DNA from: Myxococcota bacterium
Lineage (GTDB): Bacteria > Myxococcota_A > UBA9160 > PR03
Direction of reading: 5' to 3'
DNA: 7,515 bases
Assembly (NCBI GenBank): GCA_025453505.1
Contig: JALOQG010000267.1
Span: 1-7,515, forward strand
The notes below the pieces were generated by a model. The model had not been told where the DNA came from and searched no databases. It was given only the letters and a program-made list of their open reading frames with translations. The position numbers were made by a program, and so were the translations under genes. Of the stretch, positions 1 through 6,851 are shown piece by piece. How positions within the stretch are numbered: the stretch's first letter is position 1; each line of letters opens with the position of its first letter.

Positions 1-281
1 GCCGCATCGGTCTCACCGGCGGACTGGAGATCAGCGAGCGCTGCGAGGCGTACGACGCCGCGAAGCGATCGCTCTCGTACTCGATCATCGGCAAGAGCCC
101 GCTGCCGCTGCGCGACTACTTCTCGACCGTGACCGTCACCGAGACGGGCGCGAACGAGTGTCGGGTCGAGTGGAACGGCCGCTTCGAACCCGCGGGCGTT
201 CCCGAGGAACAGGCCCAGGGCATGGTGCGCGGGATCTACACCGGCGGGATCGCGGCGGTGAAGAAGCAGCTGGGCGGCTGA
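1..281 (+). CDS. SRPBCC family protein (polyketide cyclase/dehydrase-like), 3' part only
   Basis: The frame is open from base 3 to the TGA at 279-281 and gives the last 92 residues of a protein whose start lies left of the window. The visible part reads like the second half of a START/Bet v 1-type (SRPBCC, Polyketide_cyc2) domain: a strand around ERCEAYD, a strand SLSYSIIGKSPLPLRDY, a strand around TVTVTETG, the typical CRVEWNGRFEPAG strand pair, and a closing helix from about EEQAQGMVRGIYTGG to the C-terminus. These domains form a deep hydrophobic cavity that binds small lipophilic ligands; the ligand and reaction cannot be told from sequence. No signal peptide can be judged because the N-terminus is missing. 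The gene converges on the minus-strand rpsR gene, so it belongs to a different transcription unit. The family call is firm; the function is unknown. Confidence 0.75.
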   Translation, partial: RIGLTGGLEISERCEAYDAAKRSLSYSIIGKSPLPLRDYFSTVTVTETGANECRVEWNGRFEPAGVPEEQAQGMVRGIYTGGIAAVKKQLGG

Positions 282-285
282 AAAC

Positions 286-323
286 ACGAAGGCCGCGTGG
301 TTGGATTGCCGCGCGGCCTTCGT
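286..323 (-). terminator. Intrinsic terminator downstream of rpsR (minus strand)
   Basis: Bases 286-297 pair perfectly with 312-323: a 12-bp stem with core CGAAGGCCGCG / CGCGGCCTTCG and a 14-nt loop. Read on the minus strand, the stem is followed after one base by TTTT (plus-strand AAAA at 281-284), the layout of a Rho-independent terminator. It lies 20 bases past the rpsR stop. On the plus strand no T-run follows, so efficient termination of the SRPBCC gene is less certain, although the same hairpin could act weakly in both directions. The T-tract overlaps the last base of the SRPBCC stop codon. Confidence 0.8.
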
Positions 324-343
324 TCGAACCCGTCGCGAGCGAT

Positions 344-832
344 CTAGAAGACCGACTCGCCGTAGGGCAGCAGCGCCAGATGGCGCGCGCGCTTGACTGC
401 TTCGACGACTTCGCGCTGCTGGCGGGCCGTGTTGCCCGAGATGCGGCGCGGCAGGACCTTGCCCGTCTCCGTCAGGAACATGCGCAGCACGCGCGGATCC
501 TTGTAGTCGACGACGAGGCCCTTGTCGGTCGTGAGCCGCGAGACCTTCGGTCCGCGGAAGGACTTCTTCTTGAGCTTGCGCGCCTTCTTGCGCGCCTTGG
601 CGCGGAGGCGGTACTTGAGGCTGCGCGGCGAGCCCTCGTCGCGGTCGCGGTCGCCGTAGCCACCGCGGTCGCCAAAGCCGCCCCGATCGCCGCCACGCGG
701 GCCGCCGAAGCCGCCGCGATCGCGGTCGAAGCCGCCGCCGCCACCACCACCGAAGCCGCCGGGGCCGCGGTCGAAGCCGCCACCACCGCCACCCGGACCC
801 CGGTCGAACCCTCTGTCTCGGTCTTCTTGCAT
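344..832 (-). CDS. rpsR: 30S ribosomal protein S18 with glycine/arginine-rich N-terminal extension, cysteine-less
   Basis: The 162-residue product ends in a clear S18 domain (about residues 97-162). Its signatures are VVDYKDPRVLRMFLTETGK (107-125), LPRRISGN (127-134), QQREVVEAVKRARHLALLPY (138-157). S18 binds 16S rRNA next to S6 on the platform of the small subunit. Bacterial S18 is usually about 75-100 residues; here a tail precedes it. Residues 8-62 are almost only G, R, D and F/Y, with repeated FDRGPGG and GDRGG units, and residues 70-93 form a very basic linker (KARKKARKLKKK). No cysteine occurs anywhere, so it is a zinc-free (C-minus) form. The ATG at 832 has an AAGGTG ribosome binding site 8 nt upstream. 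The gene stands alone, without rpsF, ssb or rplI in the window, 48 bases after the LLM gene; a strong hairpin follows. I cannot tell whether this is the only S18 gene or a paralog. Confidence 0.93.
   Translation of the reverse strand: MQEDRDRGFDRGPGGGGGGFDRGPGGFGGGGGGGFDRDRGGFGGPRGGDRGGFGDRGGYGDRDRDEGSPRSLKYRLRAKARKKARKLKKKSFRGPKVSRLTTDKGLVVDYKDPRVLRMFLTETGKVLPRRISGNTARQQREVVEAVKRARHLALLPYGESVF
635..811 (-). repeat. Low-complexity glycine-codon repeat encoding the RGG-like tail of S18
   Basis: This part of rpsR is built from degenerate copies of GGC/GGT-rich units (plus-strand GCCGCC runs interspersed with cgatcgcggtcgaa and cggtcgaagccgcc). Exact or near-exact copies of CGGTCGAAGCCGCC recur at about 723-782. 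The repeat encodes FDRGPGG, GGFDRDRGG, GGDRGGFGDRGGYGDR blocks. Such tracts are prone to slippage, so the tail length is expected to vary between strains, in units of three bases while the frame is kept. Confidence 0.7.
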
Positions 833-840
833 GGGGCGCG

Positions 841-846
841 CACCTT
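841..846 (-). promoter_or_regulatory. Ribosome binding site of rpsR
   Basis: The minus strand reads AAGGTG, then 8 nt, then the ATG at 832. It supports the start that includes the whole glycine-rich tail, so the tail is part of the primary product and not an upstream misreading. Confidence 0.6.
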
Positions 847-880
847 AACCGACCGCCCTGCGGCGTCGCAAGCTGCGGGT

Positions 881-1921
881 CTAGACCGCTCGGAGCTGCG
901 GGGCGACCGCGTCCGCGTAGAGCTCCAGTGTCCGGGCGACCTCGGCGGGCGGCAGGCCGCCGAGGTCGAACATCGCCAGGTGCACGTCGAGGCCGAGCGT
1001 CTCCCGGGCGGCGGCGATGCGATCCACGACCTCGGCCGGGCTCCCGCAGACGGCGACGCCCGTGAGCAGCCGGTCGTAGTCGAGCTCGACCTTCGCCCGC
1101 GGGTGGATCAGCTCGCGGCGGCTCCAGACGCGATCGACGAAACGCAGGTAATTCAGGTAGTACGGCTTCCAGCCCTCGCGCGCTTCCTGCGAGGACGCGC
1201 GCACGTGGACGTGGTGGCAGCAGCCGACGCGCGCCGCCGCGGGCGCGTGGCCGGCGGCGGCGAAGCGCTCCCGGTAGCGCGCGACGAGCGGAGCGAAGTC
1301 GAGCGCTGGCGCGAGCACGCTCGGCAGCATCAGCGGCAGACCGAGTTCGGCCGCGAGGTCGACCGAGTGCAGCGACGAACCGCCGCCGACCCACACGGGC
1401 GGATGCGGCTTCTGCACCGGCCGCGGCTCGACCGTGACGGCGTCGAGCGGCGCGCGGAAGCGGCCGTTCCAGGTGACGCCCGTCTCGCGCCACAAGCGCA
1501 GCAGCAGCTCGAGGTGCTCGCGATAGCGCTCGCGGCTCTCGTCGGGCTTCTGGCCGAACGCCTCGTAGGTGTCGACCAGGATCCCGCGCCCCGCGACCAG
1601 CTCGACGCGCCCGTCGGAGATCGCGTCGACCGTCGCGTAGTCCTCCGCGACGCGCACCGGGTCGAGGTTCGCGAGCAGCGTGACGCCGGTGCCGAGCCGC
1701 ACGCGCGACGTGCGCGCGGCGATCGCCGCGAGCAGCACCGGCGGCGACGCCAGCACGTAGTCGCAGAAGTGGTGCTCGCCGAGCCACACCGAATCGAAGC
1801 CGAGCGTCTCGGCGAGCACCGCCTCTTCGACGATCGCGCGGTGCCGCTCTGCGGGCGTCGGGCGCAGACCCGTTGCGGGATCGTCGAGGCAGTCGCCGAG
1901 CGAGAGGAGACCGAGCTGCAT
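881..1921 (-). CDS. LLM class flavin-dependent oxidoreductase (luciferase-like monooxygenase)
   Basis: This is a 346-residue protein of the bacterial luciferase-like TIM-barrel family, whose members use reduced FMN or F420 to oxidise small organic substrates. Family signatures appear in order: an N-terminal barrel strand MQLGLLSLGD (1-10), the EAVLAETLGFDSVWLGEHHF segment (33-52), RVRLGTGVTLL (73-83), the highly typical DGRVELVAGRG (103-113), and PVQKPHPPVWVGGG (168-181), which closes the flavin-phosphate site. The length of about 350 fits a complete single-domain enzyme. No signal peptide is seen, so it is cytoplasmic. It starts 11 bases after the cusF stop on the same strand and has no convincing Shine-Dalgarno sequence (upstream GCGTCGCCCGCC), so it may be read through from the cus operon. 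A role in metal resistance is not implied by its family; substrate and cofactor (FMN or F420) are unknown. Confidence 0.88.
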   Translation of the reverse strand: MQLGLLSLGDCLDDPATGLRPTPAERHRAIVEEAVLAETLGFDSVWLGEHHFCDYVLASPPVLLAAIAARTSRVRLGTGVTLLANLDPVRVAEDYATVDAISDGRVELVAGRGILVDTYEAFGQKPDESRERYREHLELLLRLWRETGVTWNGRFRAPLDAVTVEPRPVQKPHPPVWVGGGSSLHSVDLAAELGLPLMLPSVLAPALDFAPLVARYRERFAAAGHAPAAARVGCCHHVHVRASSQEAREGWKPYYLNYLRFVDRVWSRRELIHPRAKVELDYDRLLTGVAVCGSPAEVVDRIAAARETLGLDVHLAMFDLGGLPPAEVARTLELYADAVAPQLRAV

Positions 1922-1932
1922 GGCGGGCGACG

Positions 1933-2226
1933 CTAGCGCCGCCGGATCGCCGTCACGAAGTGACGTTCGCCGCGCTGCTCGACATCGAACTCGATCGCCG
2001 CGCCCGGCGCGAGCCCTTCGAGCAGGCGCGGGTCCGAGACCGTGAACGGCATCGTCATCGCCTTCATCACGCCCTCGATGTCGCCGTGCTCGATCGTGAT
2101 CTCGGCATGCGCCGCGTCGATCGAGACGACTTTGCCTTCGCCCGTGCCGCGGACGGGTGAGCTGCCCTGACAGGCCGCGACCACGAGTGCGAGGGCGGCG
2201 AGCGCGAAGCGAATGCGGACCTTCAT
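1933..2226 (-). CDS. cusF: CusF-like periplasmic copper/silver-binding lipoprotein
   Basis: The product has 97 residues. A hydrophobic signal (IRFALAALALVVAAC) ends in the lipobox VAAC, so Cys19 is the likely lipidated residue. The rest matches the small CusF-type beta-barrel: GEGKVVSIDAAHAEITIEHG (29-48), then the metal loop GVMKAMTMPF (52-61), and GAAIEFDV (75-82). His47, Met57 and Met59 line up with the E. coli CusF metal ligands (His36, Met47, Met49). The capping Trp44 of E. coli is replaced by Met54. Members take Cu(I)/Ag(I) in the periplasm and pass it to CusB/CusA. I chose the ATG at 2226 because it directly precedes a classic signal peptide and has AGGAGT 9 nt upstream; a GTG at 2253 in the same frame would add nine residues and place the ribosome binding site inside the coding region. 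It is the last cus gene, starting 13 nt after the cusA stop. Confidence 0.87.
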   Translation of the reverse strand: MKVRIRFALAALALVVAACQGSSPVRGTGEGKVVSIDAAHAEITIEHGDIEGVMKAMTMPFTVSDPRLLEGLAPGAAIEFDVEQRGERHFVTAIRRR

Positions 2227-2235
2227 CTGGATTCG

Positions 2236-2241
2236 ACTCCT
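2236..2241 (-). promoter_or_regulatory. Ribosome binding site of cusF, overlapping the cusA stop codon
   Basis: The minus strand reads TAGGAGT: the TAG stop of cusA (2242-2240) runs into AGGAGT, followed by 9 nt and the cusF ATG at 2226. This decides the cusF start and suggests that cusF translation is linked to ribosomes finishing cusA. Confidence 0.7.
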
Positions 2242-5200
2242 ATGCGGTTTCACGCGGCTCCGGCAGCTCGCGCTGCTTCCAGATCGCGAAGAGGGCCGGG
2301 TACACCAGCAGCTCGAGCGCGAAGGACGTGACGAGACCGCCGGCCATCGGCGCCGCCACGCGCTTCATCACGTCCGCGCCGGCGCCGTCGCTCCAGAGTA
2401 GGGGAAGCAGGCCCGCCGTCATCGCGATCACGGTCATCGCCTTGGGACGGATGCGGCGCGCGGCGCCCTCGACGATCGCCTCTTCGAGATCGTCCGCGTC
2501 GCGCATGCGGCCCGACGCGACGTGCGCGCGGTGCGCGAGCGTCAGGTAGAGCAGCATCACGACGCCGGTCTGCGCGTCGAGGCCCGCCAGCGCGATCAGA
2601 CCGACGTACACCGCGATCGAGAGGTGGAAGTCGAGCGCCCAGAGCAGCCAGATCGCGCCGACCAGCGAGAACGGCACGGCCAGCAGCACCATCGCCGTCT
2701 CGACCGCCGATCCCGTGTTGAGATGGAGGAGCAGGCCGACGATCAGCAGCGTGACCGGCACCACGATGAGCAGCCGATCGCGCGCGCGCTCCCACGCTTC
2801 GAATTGCCCCGCCCACTCGAGCCGCACGCCCGGCGGCAGCTCGACCTGCTCGGCGACGATGCGCTTCGCGTCCGCGACGAAGTCCACGATCGGCCGGTCC
2901 GCGACGTTCACCGATACGAGCCCGACCACGCGGCCCGCCTCGCTGCGCACCATGTCCGGCCCCATCGCGAAGCGCACGCCGCCAACTGCGTGAGCGGGAC
3001 CTGCGCGCCCGACGGCGTGCGCACGAGGATCCGTTCGATCGCGGAGAGGTCCTCGCGGAACTCGCTCGCGTAGCGGACCGCGATCGAGTAGCGCTCCCGT
3101 CCTTCGACGGTCTGCGCGACGCTCATGCCGCCGAGCGCCGACTCGACCACCTCCGAGACCTCGCGCACGCGCAGGCCGTGACGCGCGATGGCGTCGCGGT
3201 CCACGACGATGTCGAGGTAGAAGCCGCCGCCGAGCCGCTCGGCGAACGCGCTGCGCGTGCCGGGCGCACCCGTGAGCGCGCGTTCGACCGCCTGCGCGGC
3301 GCGGTCGATGGTCGCGATGTCGGGCCCGTAGACCTTGATGCCGAGCTGCGCGCGAACGCCCGTCGAGAGCATCTCGTTGCGCGTCTGGATCGGCATCCAC
3401 CACGTGTTCGGCATGCCCGGGTAGCGGAGCTTCTCGTCCATCTCCTGCACGAGCCGCGCGTACGTCATGCCGGGCCGCCACTCCGACGTGGGCTTCAGCG
3501 TGACGATCGTCTCGACCATCGAGAGCGGCGCGGGATCCGTCGAGGAGTCCGCGCGGCCGATCTTGCCGAACACGCGCGCGACTTCGGGGAACGCGCGGAG
3601 CTCGCGGTCCTGGTGCTGGAGCACGCGGATCGCCTCGCCGATCGGCATCCCCGGCGGTGCCGTCGGCATGTACAGGATCGTGCCCTCGTTGAGCGGCGGC
3701 ATGAACTCGGTGCCGAGCGAGAGCGCGACGGGGATCGTCACGACGATGCCGAGCAGCGCGGCGACGACGACGAACGCCTTGCGCCGCACGACCCAGCGGA
3801 CGACCGGCGCGTAGATCCGCACCAGGAAGCGGCTCACCGGGTTCTCGGCCTCGCTGCGCACGTGCCCACGGATCGCGAGCACGGCGAGCGCGGGCGTCAG
3901 CGTCACCGAGAGCAGCGCCGCGAATCCCATCGAGTACGTCTTCGTGAACGCGAGCGGCCGGAAGAGCCGCCCCTCGATCGCCTCGAACGCGAAGATCGGC
4001 GCGAACGAGACGGTGATCACCATCAGTGCGAAGAAGACGCTCGGGCCGACCTCCTGCATCGCGCGCACCAGCACGTCGCGGCGCGGTTCGGGCTGGCCCG
4101 CGTGTTCCCACTCCTCGAGCCGCTTGTGGATGTTCTCGACCAGGATGATCGAGGCGTCCACCATCGCGCCGATCGCCACCGCGATGCCGCCGAGCGACAT
4201 GATGTTCGCCGACAGTCCCTGGTACAGCATCGGAATGAACGCGAGCGCGGCGCCGATGGGGATCGTCAGGATCGGGATCAGCGCGCTGCGCGCGTGCAGC
4301 AAGAAGAGGAAGATCACGAACGAGACGATCGCCAGCTCTTCGACGAGCGCGCGGCGCAGCGTCGCGGCGGCGCCGCGGATCAGCTCGGAGCGGTCGTAGG
4401 TCGGCACGACCTCGACGCCGTCCGGCAACGTCGACGCGAGCTCCGCGAGCCGCGCCTTCACCGCGTCGATCACCGCGAGCGCGTTCTCGCCCGAGCGCAT
4501 CACCACGATGCCGCCGACCACTTCGCCCTCGCCGTCGAGTTCCGCGACGCCGCGGCGCATGTCGGGGCCGAGCGTCACCACGCCGACGTCGGCGATCGTG
4601 ACCGGTGCGCCGTCGCCCGCGCGCAGCGCGATCCGGCGCAGATCGTCCGCGCTCGCGACGTAGCCGCGCCCGCGCACCACGTACTCGTGCTCGGCCAGCT
4701 CGAGGACGCGGCCGCCGGAGTCCTCGTTCGAGGCGCGCACCGCCTCGATCACTTCGGCGAGCGACACGTCGCGCGACGCGAGCCGCACGGGATCGAGCTG
4801 GATCTGGTACTGCCGCACCCAGCCGCCGAGCGACGCGACCTCGGCGACGCCCGGGATCGACGCGAGGGCGTAGCGGAGCTGCCAGTCCTGCAGGCTGCGC
4901 AGCGCGGCGAGATCGTGCTGGCCGCTGCGATCGACGAGCGCGTACTCGAAGACCCAGCCGACGCCCGTCGCGTCCGGGCCGAGCACCGGCACCACGCCGC
5001 TCGGCAGCTGCGACTGGACGCCGCTCATGTACTCGAGCACGCGCGAACGCGCCCAGTAGAGGTCAGTGCCGTCGTCGAAGATCGCGTACACGAAGGAGAG
5101 TCCGAAGAAGGACTGGCCGCGCACGGCGCGCACGCCCGGCGCCGCGAGCAGCTTCGACGAGATCGGATACGTGATCTGGTCTTCGACGAGGTTGGCCGAG

Positions 5201-5400
5201 CGGCCGGGCCACTCCGTGTAGACGATCACCTGCACGTCGGAGAGATCCGGGATCGCGTCGAGCGGCACCTGCCGTACCGCGTGCACGCCCCACGCGAAGC
5301 TCATCGCCACGAAGAGCAGCGTCATGCCGGGATGCCGCGCGCACAGGCCGATGATCGCGGCGATCGGCCCGCGCGCCGGATCGTTGGCGTCGGTCGCCAT
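2240..5400 (-). CDS. cusA: Cu(I)/Ag(I) efflux RND permease CusA, interrupted by a one-base frameshift
   Basis: This is a heavy-metal RND (HME-RND) inner-membrane pump that exports Cu(I)/Ag(I) using the proton gradient. Reading 5400-2980, then shifting frame near 2979, gives 1053 residues, close to E. coli CusA (1047). N-terminal part: TM1 about 25-43, porter domain about 44-345, TM bundle about 352-510 with GAMVDASIILVENIHKRLEEW (Asp415, the relay Asp405 of E. coli). The three methionines of the CusA metal site are present: Met585 (PPGM), Met628 (APLSM), Met677 (NEMLSTG). C-terminal part: FAMGPDM, GQFEAWERARDRL, TM bundle, and RPKAMT with Lys987 (E. coli Lys984). The third relay position (E. 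coli Glu939) is Gln944. The ATG at 5400 overlaps the cusB stop (TGATG) and has GGAG 8 nt upstream. As written, translation stops at 2908 after 830 residues, losing the last TM bundle. Either the base is missing from the assembly or the gene is broken. Confidence 0.88.
2978..2982 (-). other. Frameshift site in cusA (one base missing relative to family)
   Basis: On the minus strand the frame runs L-T-Q-L-A through codon 807 (GCG, 2982-2980). The family sequence continues V-R-F-A-M-G-P-D-M only if the next complete codon is GTG at 2977-2975, leaving the two bases GC (2979-2978) as an incomplete codon. CusA proteins usually have 'LADVRF' or 'VADIRF' here, so GCG GaC GTG with the A lost would explain the pattern. 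Both sides are strongly conserved up to the junction. Confidence 0.85.
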
Positions 5401-6851
5401 CACCACGTCTCCAGCGCGGCGCGCAGCCGGCTCTCGCCGGCCACGAGGAAGGTCCCCGAGACGACGACCGGTTGACCTTCCTCGAGGCCCGACAGGATCT
5501 CGATGCGGCCGTCCGCCATGCGTCCCGTCTCGACCCGCTGCGGGCGCAGCCGGCCGGCGCCGAGATCGAGGAACACGAAGCGGCGGTCGCCCGCGTGCAA
5601 CACGGCGGTGTCGGGCACCGTCAGCCGCTCGCCCGCGGGCTGCTGGAACGACACGGTCGCGTACATGTCGGGGCGCAGGACGCCGTCCGGATTCGCGAGG
5701 GTGAGCCGCACGCGCGCCGTGCGGCGCTCGGCCTGCAGCGACGGATACACGTACGCGACGCGCGCCTCGAAGCGCCGTTCGGGCAGGTAGGCGAGCGTCA
5801 CCTCGGCCGGCGTGCCGACTGCGATCGCGCCGAGCTCCGCTTCGAAGAGTTCCGCCTCGATCCACAGGCGGTCGACCGGCGCGATGCGATAGACGCGCTG
5901 GCCCATCGCGACGGCGCCACCCGCGACGATTTCCTTCTCGATCACGACGCCGCTCGCCGGCGCGCGGATCGGCACGTATTCCTGCGCGGAGCCGCGCTTC
6001 GCGAGCGCGGCGAGATCGCCCGCGTCGAGACCCCACAGGCGCAGCCGTTGCGCGGCCGCGCCGGCGAGAGCGCCGCCACGCGCGGCGCTGCGCGCGCGCA
6101 GCGCTTCGAGGTACTCGCGCTGCGCCGCATAGAGTTCCGGGCTGTAGAGCTCGAAGAGGACTTGTCCCTGCTGTACCGGAGCTCCGAGCGAATCGGCCTC
6201 GACGCGACCGGCAAAGCCGCCGACGCGCAGCGTGACGTCGTGCAGGGCGGTCTCGTCCCACGTCACGCGGCCGGCCGCGCGTACGACGCTCGTGAGCGGC
6301 GCGCGGCGCGCCGGCTCGCTGCGGATCCCGATCTGGCGCAAGCGGCTCTCGTCGAAGTGGAACTCACCCGGGTGTTCGTCTTCGACTGCCGTGTTCCCCG
6401 CCGCTGCGGCGCTGCCCGCTCCGACTGCGGCGAGGCGCAGCCCGGGCGTGCCGACCGTGAGCGAGCCTTCCGCGCGCGCGGTGGTGCCATCGGGCGCGTG
6501 CACGCGCACGCCGACCTGCCAGGTACCGCCCATCCCGAGCGCGAACTTTGCGTCGTAGCGGCCGTCGCCCAGCGGCTCGACGCTCGCGGCGCCGCCCATC
6601 GCGGGCATCGCGCCCATCGCCGCCATCGTCACGTCCACTTCGACGTGCGCGTTCTCGACCGGCGCGCCCGTGGCGTCGCGTAGCTCGACGCGCAGCGCGT
6701 TCTCGCCGACGCGGGACTCGCGCGGATCGAGGATGACGCCGATCGCGAGATCGCCGGCGCGGACCTGCGTCGGCGCGGCGGGCTCGCCGCAGGCGAAGAG
6801 CACGACGGCCGCCGCCCCGAGGAGCGCGACGCGCAAGGTTCGTTCACTCAT
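5400..6851 (-). CDS. cusB: Efflux RND periplasmic adaptor (CusB-like) with N-terminal FixH/YtkA-like domain
   Basis: This 483-residue membrane fusion protein links the CusA pump to the CusC channel. It starts with a lipoprotein-type signal ending LFAC (Cys21). Residues about 34-133 form a beta-rich FixH/YtkA-like domain (LRVELRDATGAPVENAHVEV, then TMAAMGAMPAMGG, then GRYDAKFALGMGGTWQVGV) that E. coli CusB (407 residues) lacks. A linker of about 25 Ala/Gly-rich residues follows. The adaptor core begins near FHFDESRLRQIGI (164-176); GGFAGRVEADSLGAPVQQGQ (211-230) is the first half of the lipoyl domain, PELYAAQREYLEALRAR starts the alpha-hairpin, and RAPASGVVIEKEIVAGGAVA is the second half. The beta-barrel (LWIEAELFEAELGAIAVG) and membrane-proximal domain (VPDTAVLHAG to VVSGTFLVAGESRL) complete it. 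The ATG at 6851 has AAGGAG 9 nt upstream and overlaps the cusC end by 8 nt. Methionines at 76, 79, 82 and 85 are plausible Cu(I)/Ag(I) ligands by inference. Confidence 0.88.
   Translation of the reverse strand: MSERTLRVALLGAAAVVLFACGEPAAPTQVRAGDLAIGVILDPRESRVGENALRVELRDATGAPVENAHVEVDVTMAAMGAMPAMGGAASVEPLGDGRYDAKFALGMGGTWQVGVRVHAPDGTTARAEGSLTVGTPGLRLAAVGAGSAAAAGNTAVEDEHPGEFHFDESRLRQIGIRSEPARRAPLTSVVRAAGRVTWDETALHDVTLRVGGFAGRVEADSLGAPVQQGQVLFELYSPELYAAQREYLEALRARSAARGGALAGAAAQRLRLWGLDAGDLAALAKRGSAQEYVPIRAPASGVVIEKEIVAGGAVAMGQRVYRIAPVDRLWIEAELFEAELGAIAVGTPAEVTLAYLPERRFEARVAYVYPSLQAERRTARVRLTLANPDGVLRPDMYATVSFQQPAGERLTVPDTAVLHAGDRRFVFLDLGAGRLRPQRVETGRMADGRIEILSGLEEGQPVVVSGTFLVAGESRLRAALETW
5409..5412 (-). 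promoter_or_regulatory. Ribosome binding site of cusA inside the cusB end
   Basis: The minus strand reads CTGGAGACGTGGTGATG: GGAG, 8 nt, then the ATG at 5400 that shares its A with the cusB stop TGA. This fixes the cusA start against the much longer open frame reaching back into cusB, and suggests translational coupling and matched adaptor/pump output. Confidence 0.65.

Noticed and set aside
635..811. CRISPR-like or intergenic tandem repeat in the GC-rich stretch
   Set aside because: The units are short, degenerate, have no spacers and lie in frame within rpsR, encoding the RGG-like tail.
472..843. Second minus-strand frame over the rpsR repeat region with Ala/Ser/Thr-rich product
   Set aside because: It is an out-of-frame reading of the glycine-codon repeat; the S18 frame explains this DNA.
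846..875. Possible promoter for rpsR (TTGCGA, 17 nt, TTAAGG on the minus strand)
   Set aside because: The -35 match is partial and the -10 match is poor. In DNA this GC-rich such matches occur by chance, so it is not reported as a feature.
158..1936. Very long open frame on the plus strand (592 residues) opposite rpsR and the LLM gene
   Set aside because: It is antisense to two genes with clear family motifs; its composition is Arg/Ala/Glu-rich with no recognisable domain, as expected for a shadow frame in high-GC DNA.
2978..2990. Programmed ribosomal frameshifting in cusA
   Set aside because: There is no slippery heptamer at the junction, and CusA proteins are not known to need recoding; sequence error or mutation is simpler.
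3178..5475. 765-residue open frame on the plus strand opposite cusA
   Set aside because: Its sequence is dominated by R, H, D, E and A without domains, and the opposite strand encodes a well-conserved RND pump. Stop codons are simply rare in this frame at this GC content.
5401..6261. Upstream extension of the cusA frame into cusB
   Set aside because: The extra residues are Arg/Gly-rich nonsense overlapping the cusB core; the ATG at 5400 with a ribosome binding site and TGATG junction matches the usual CusA N-terminus.
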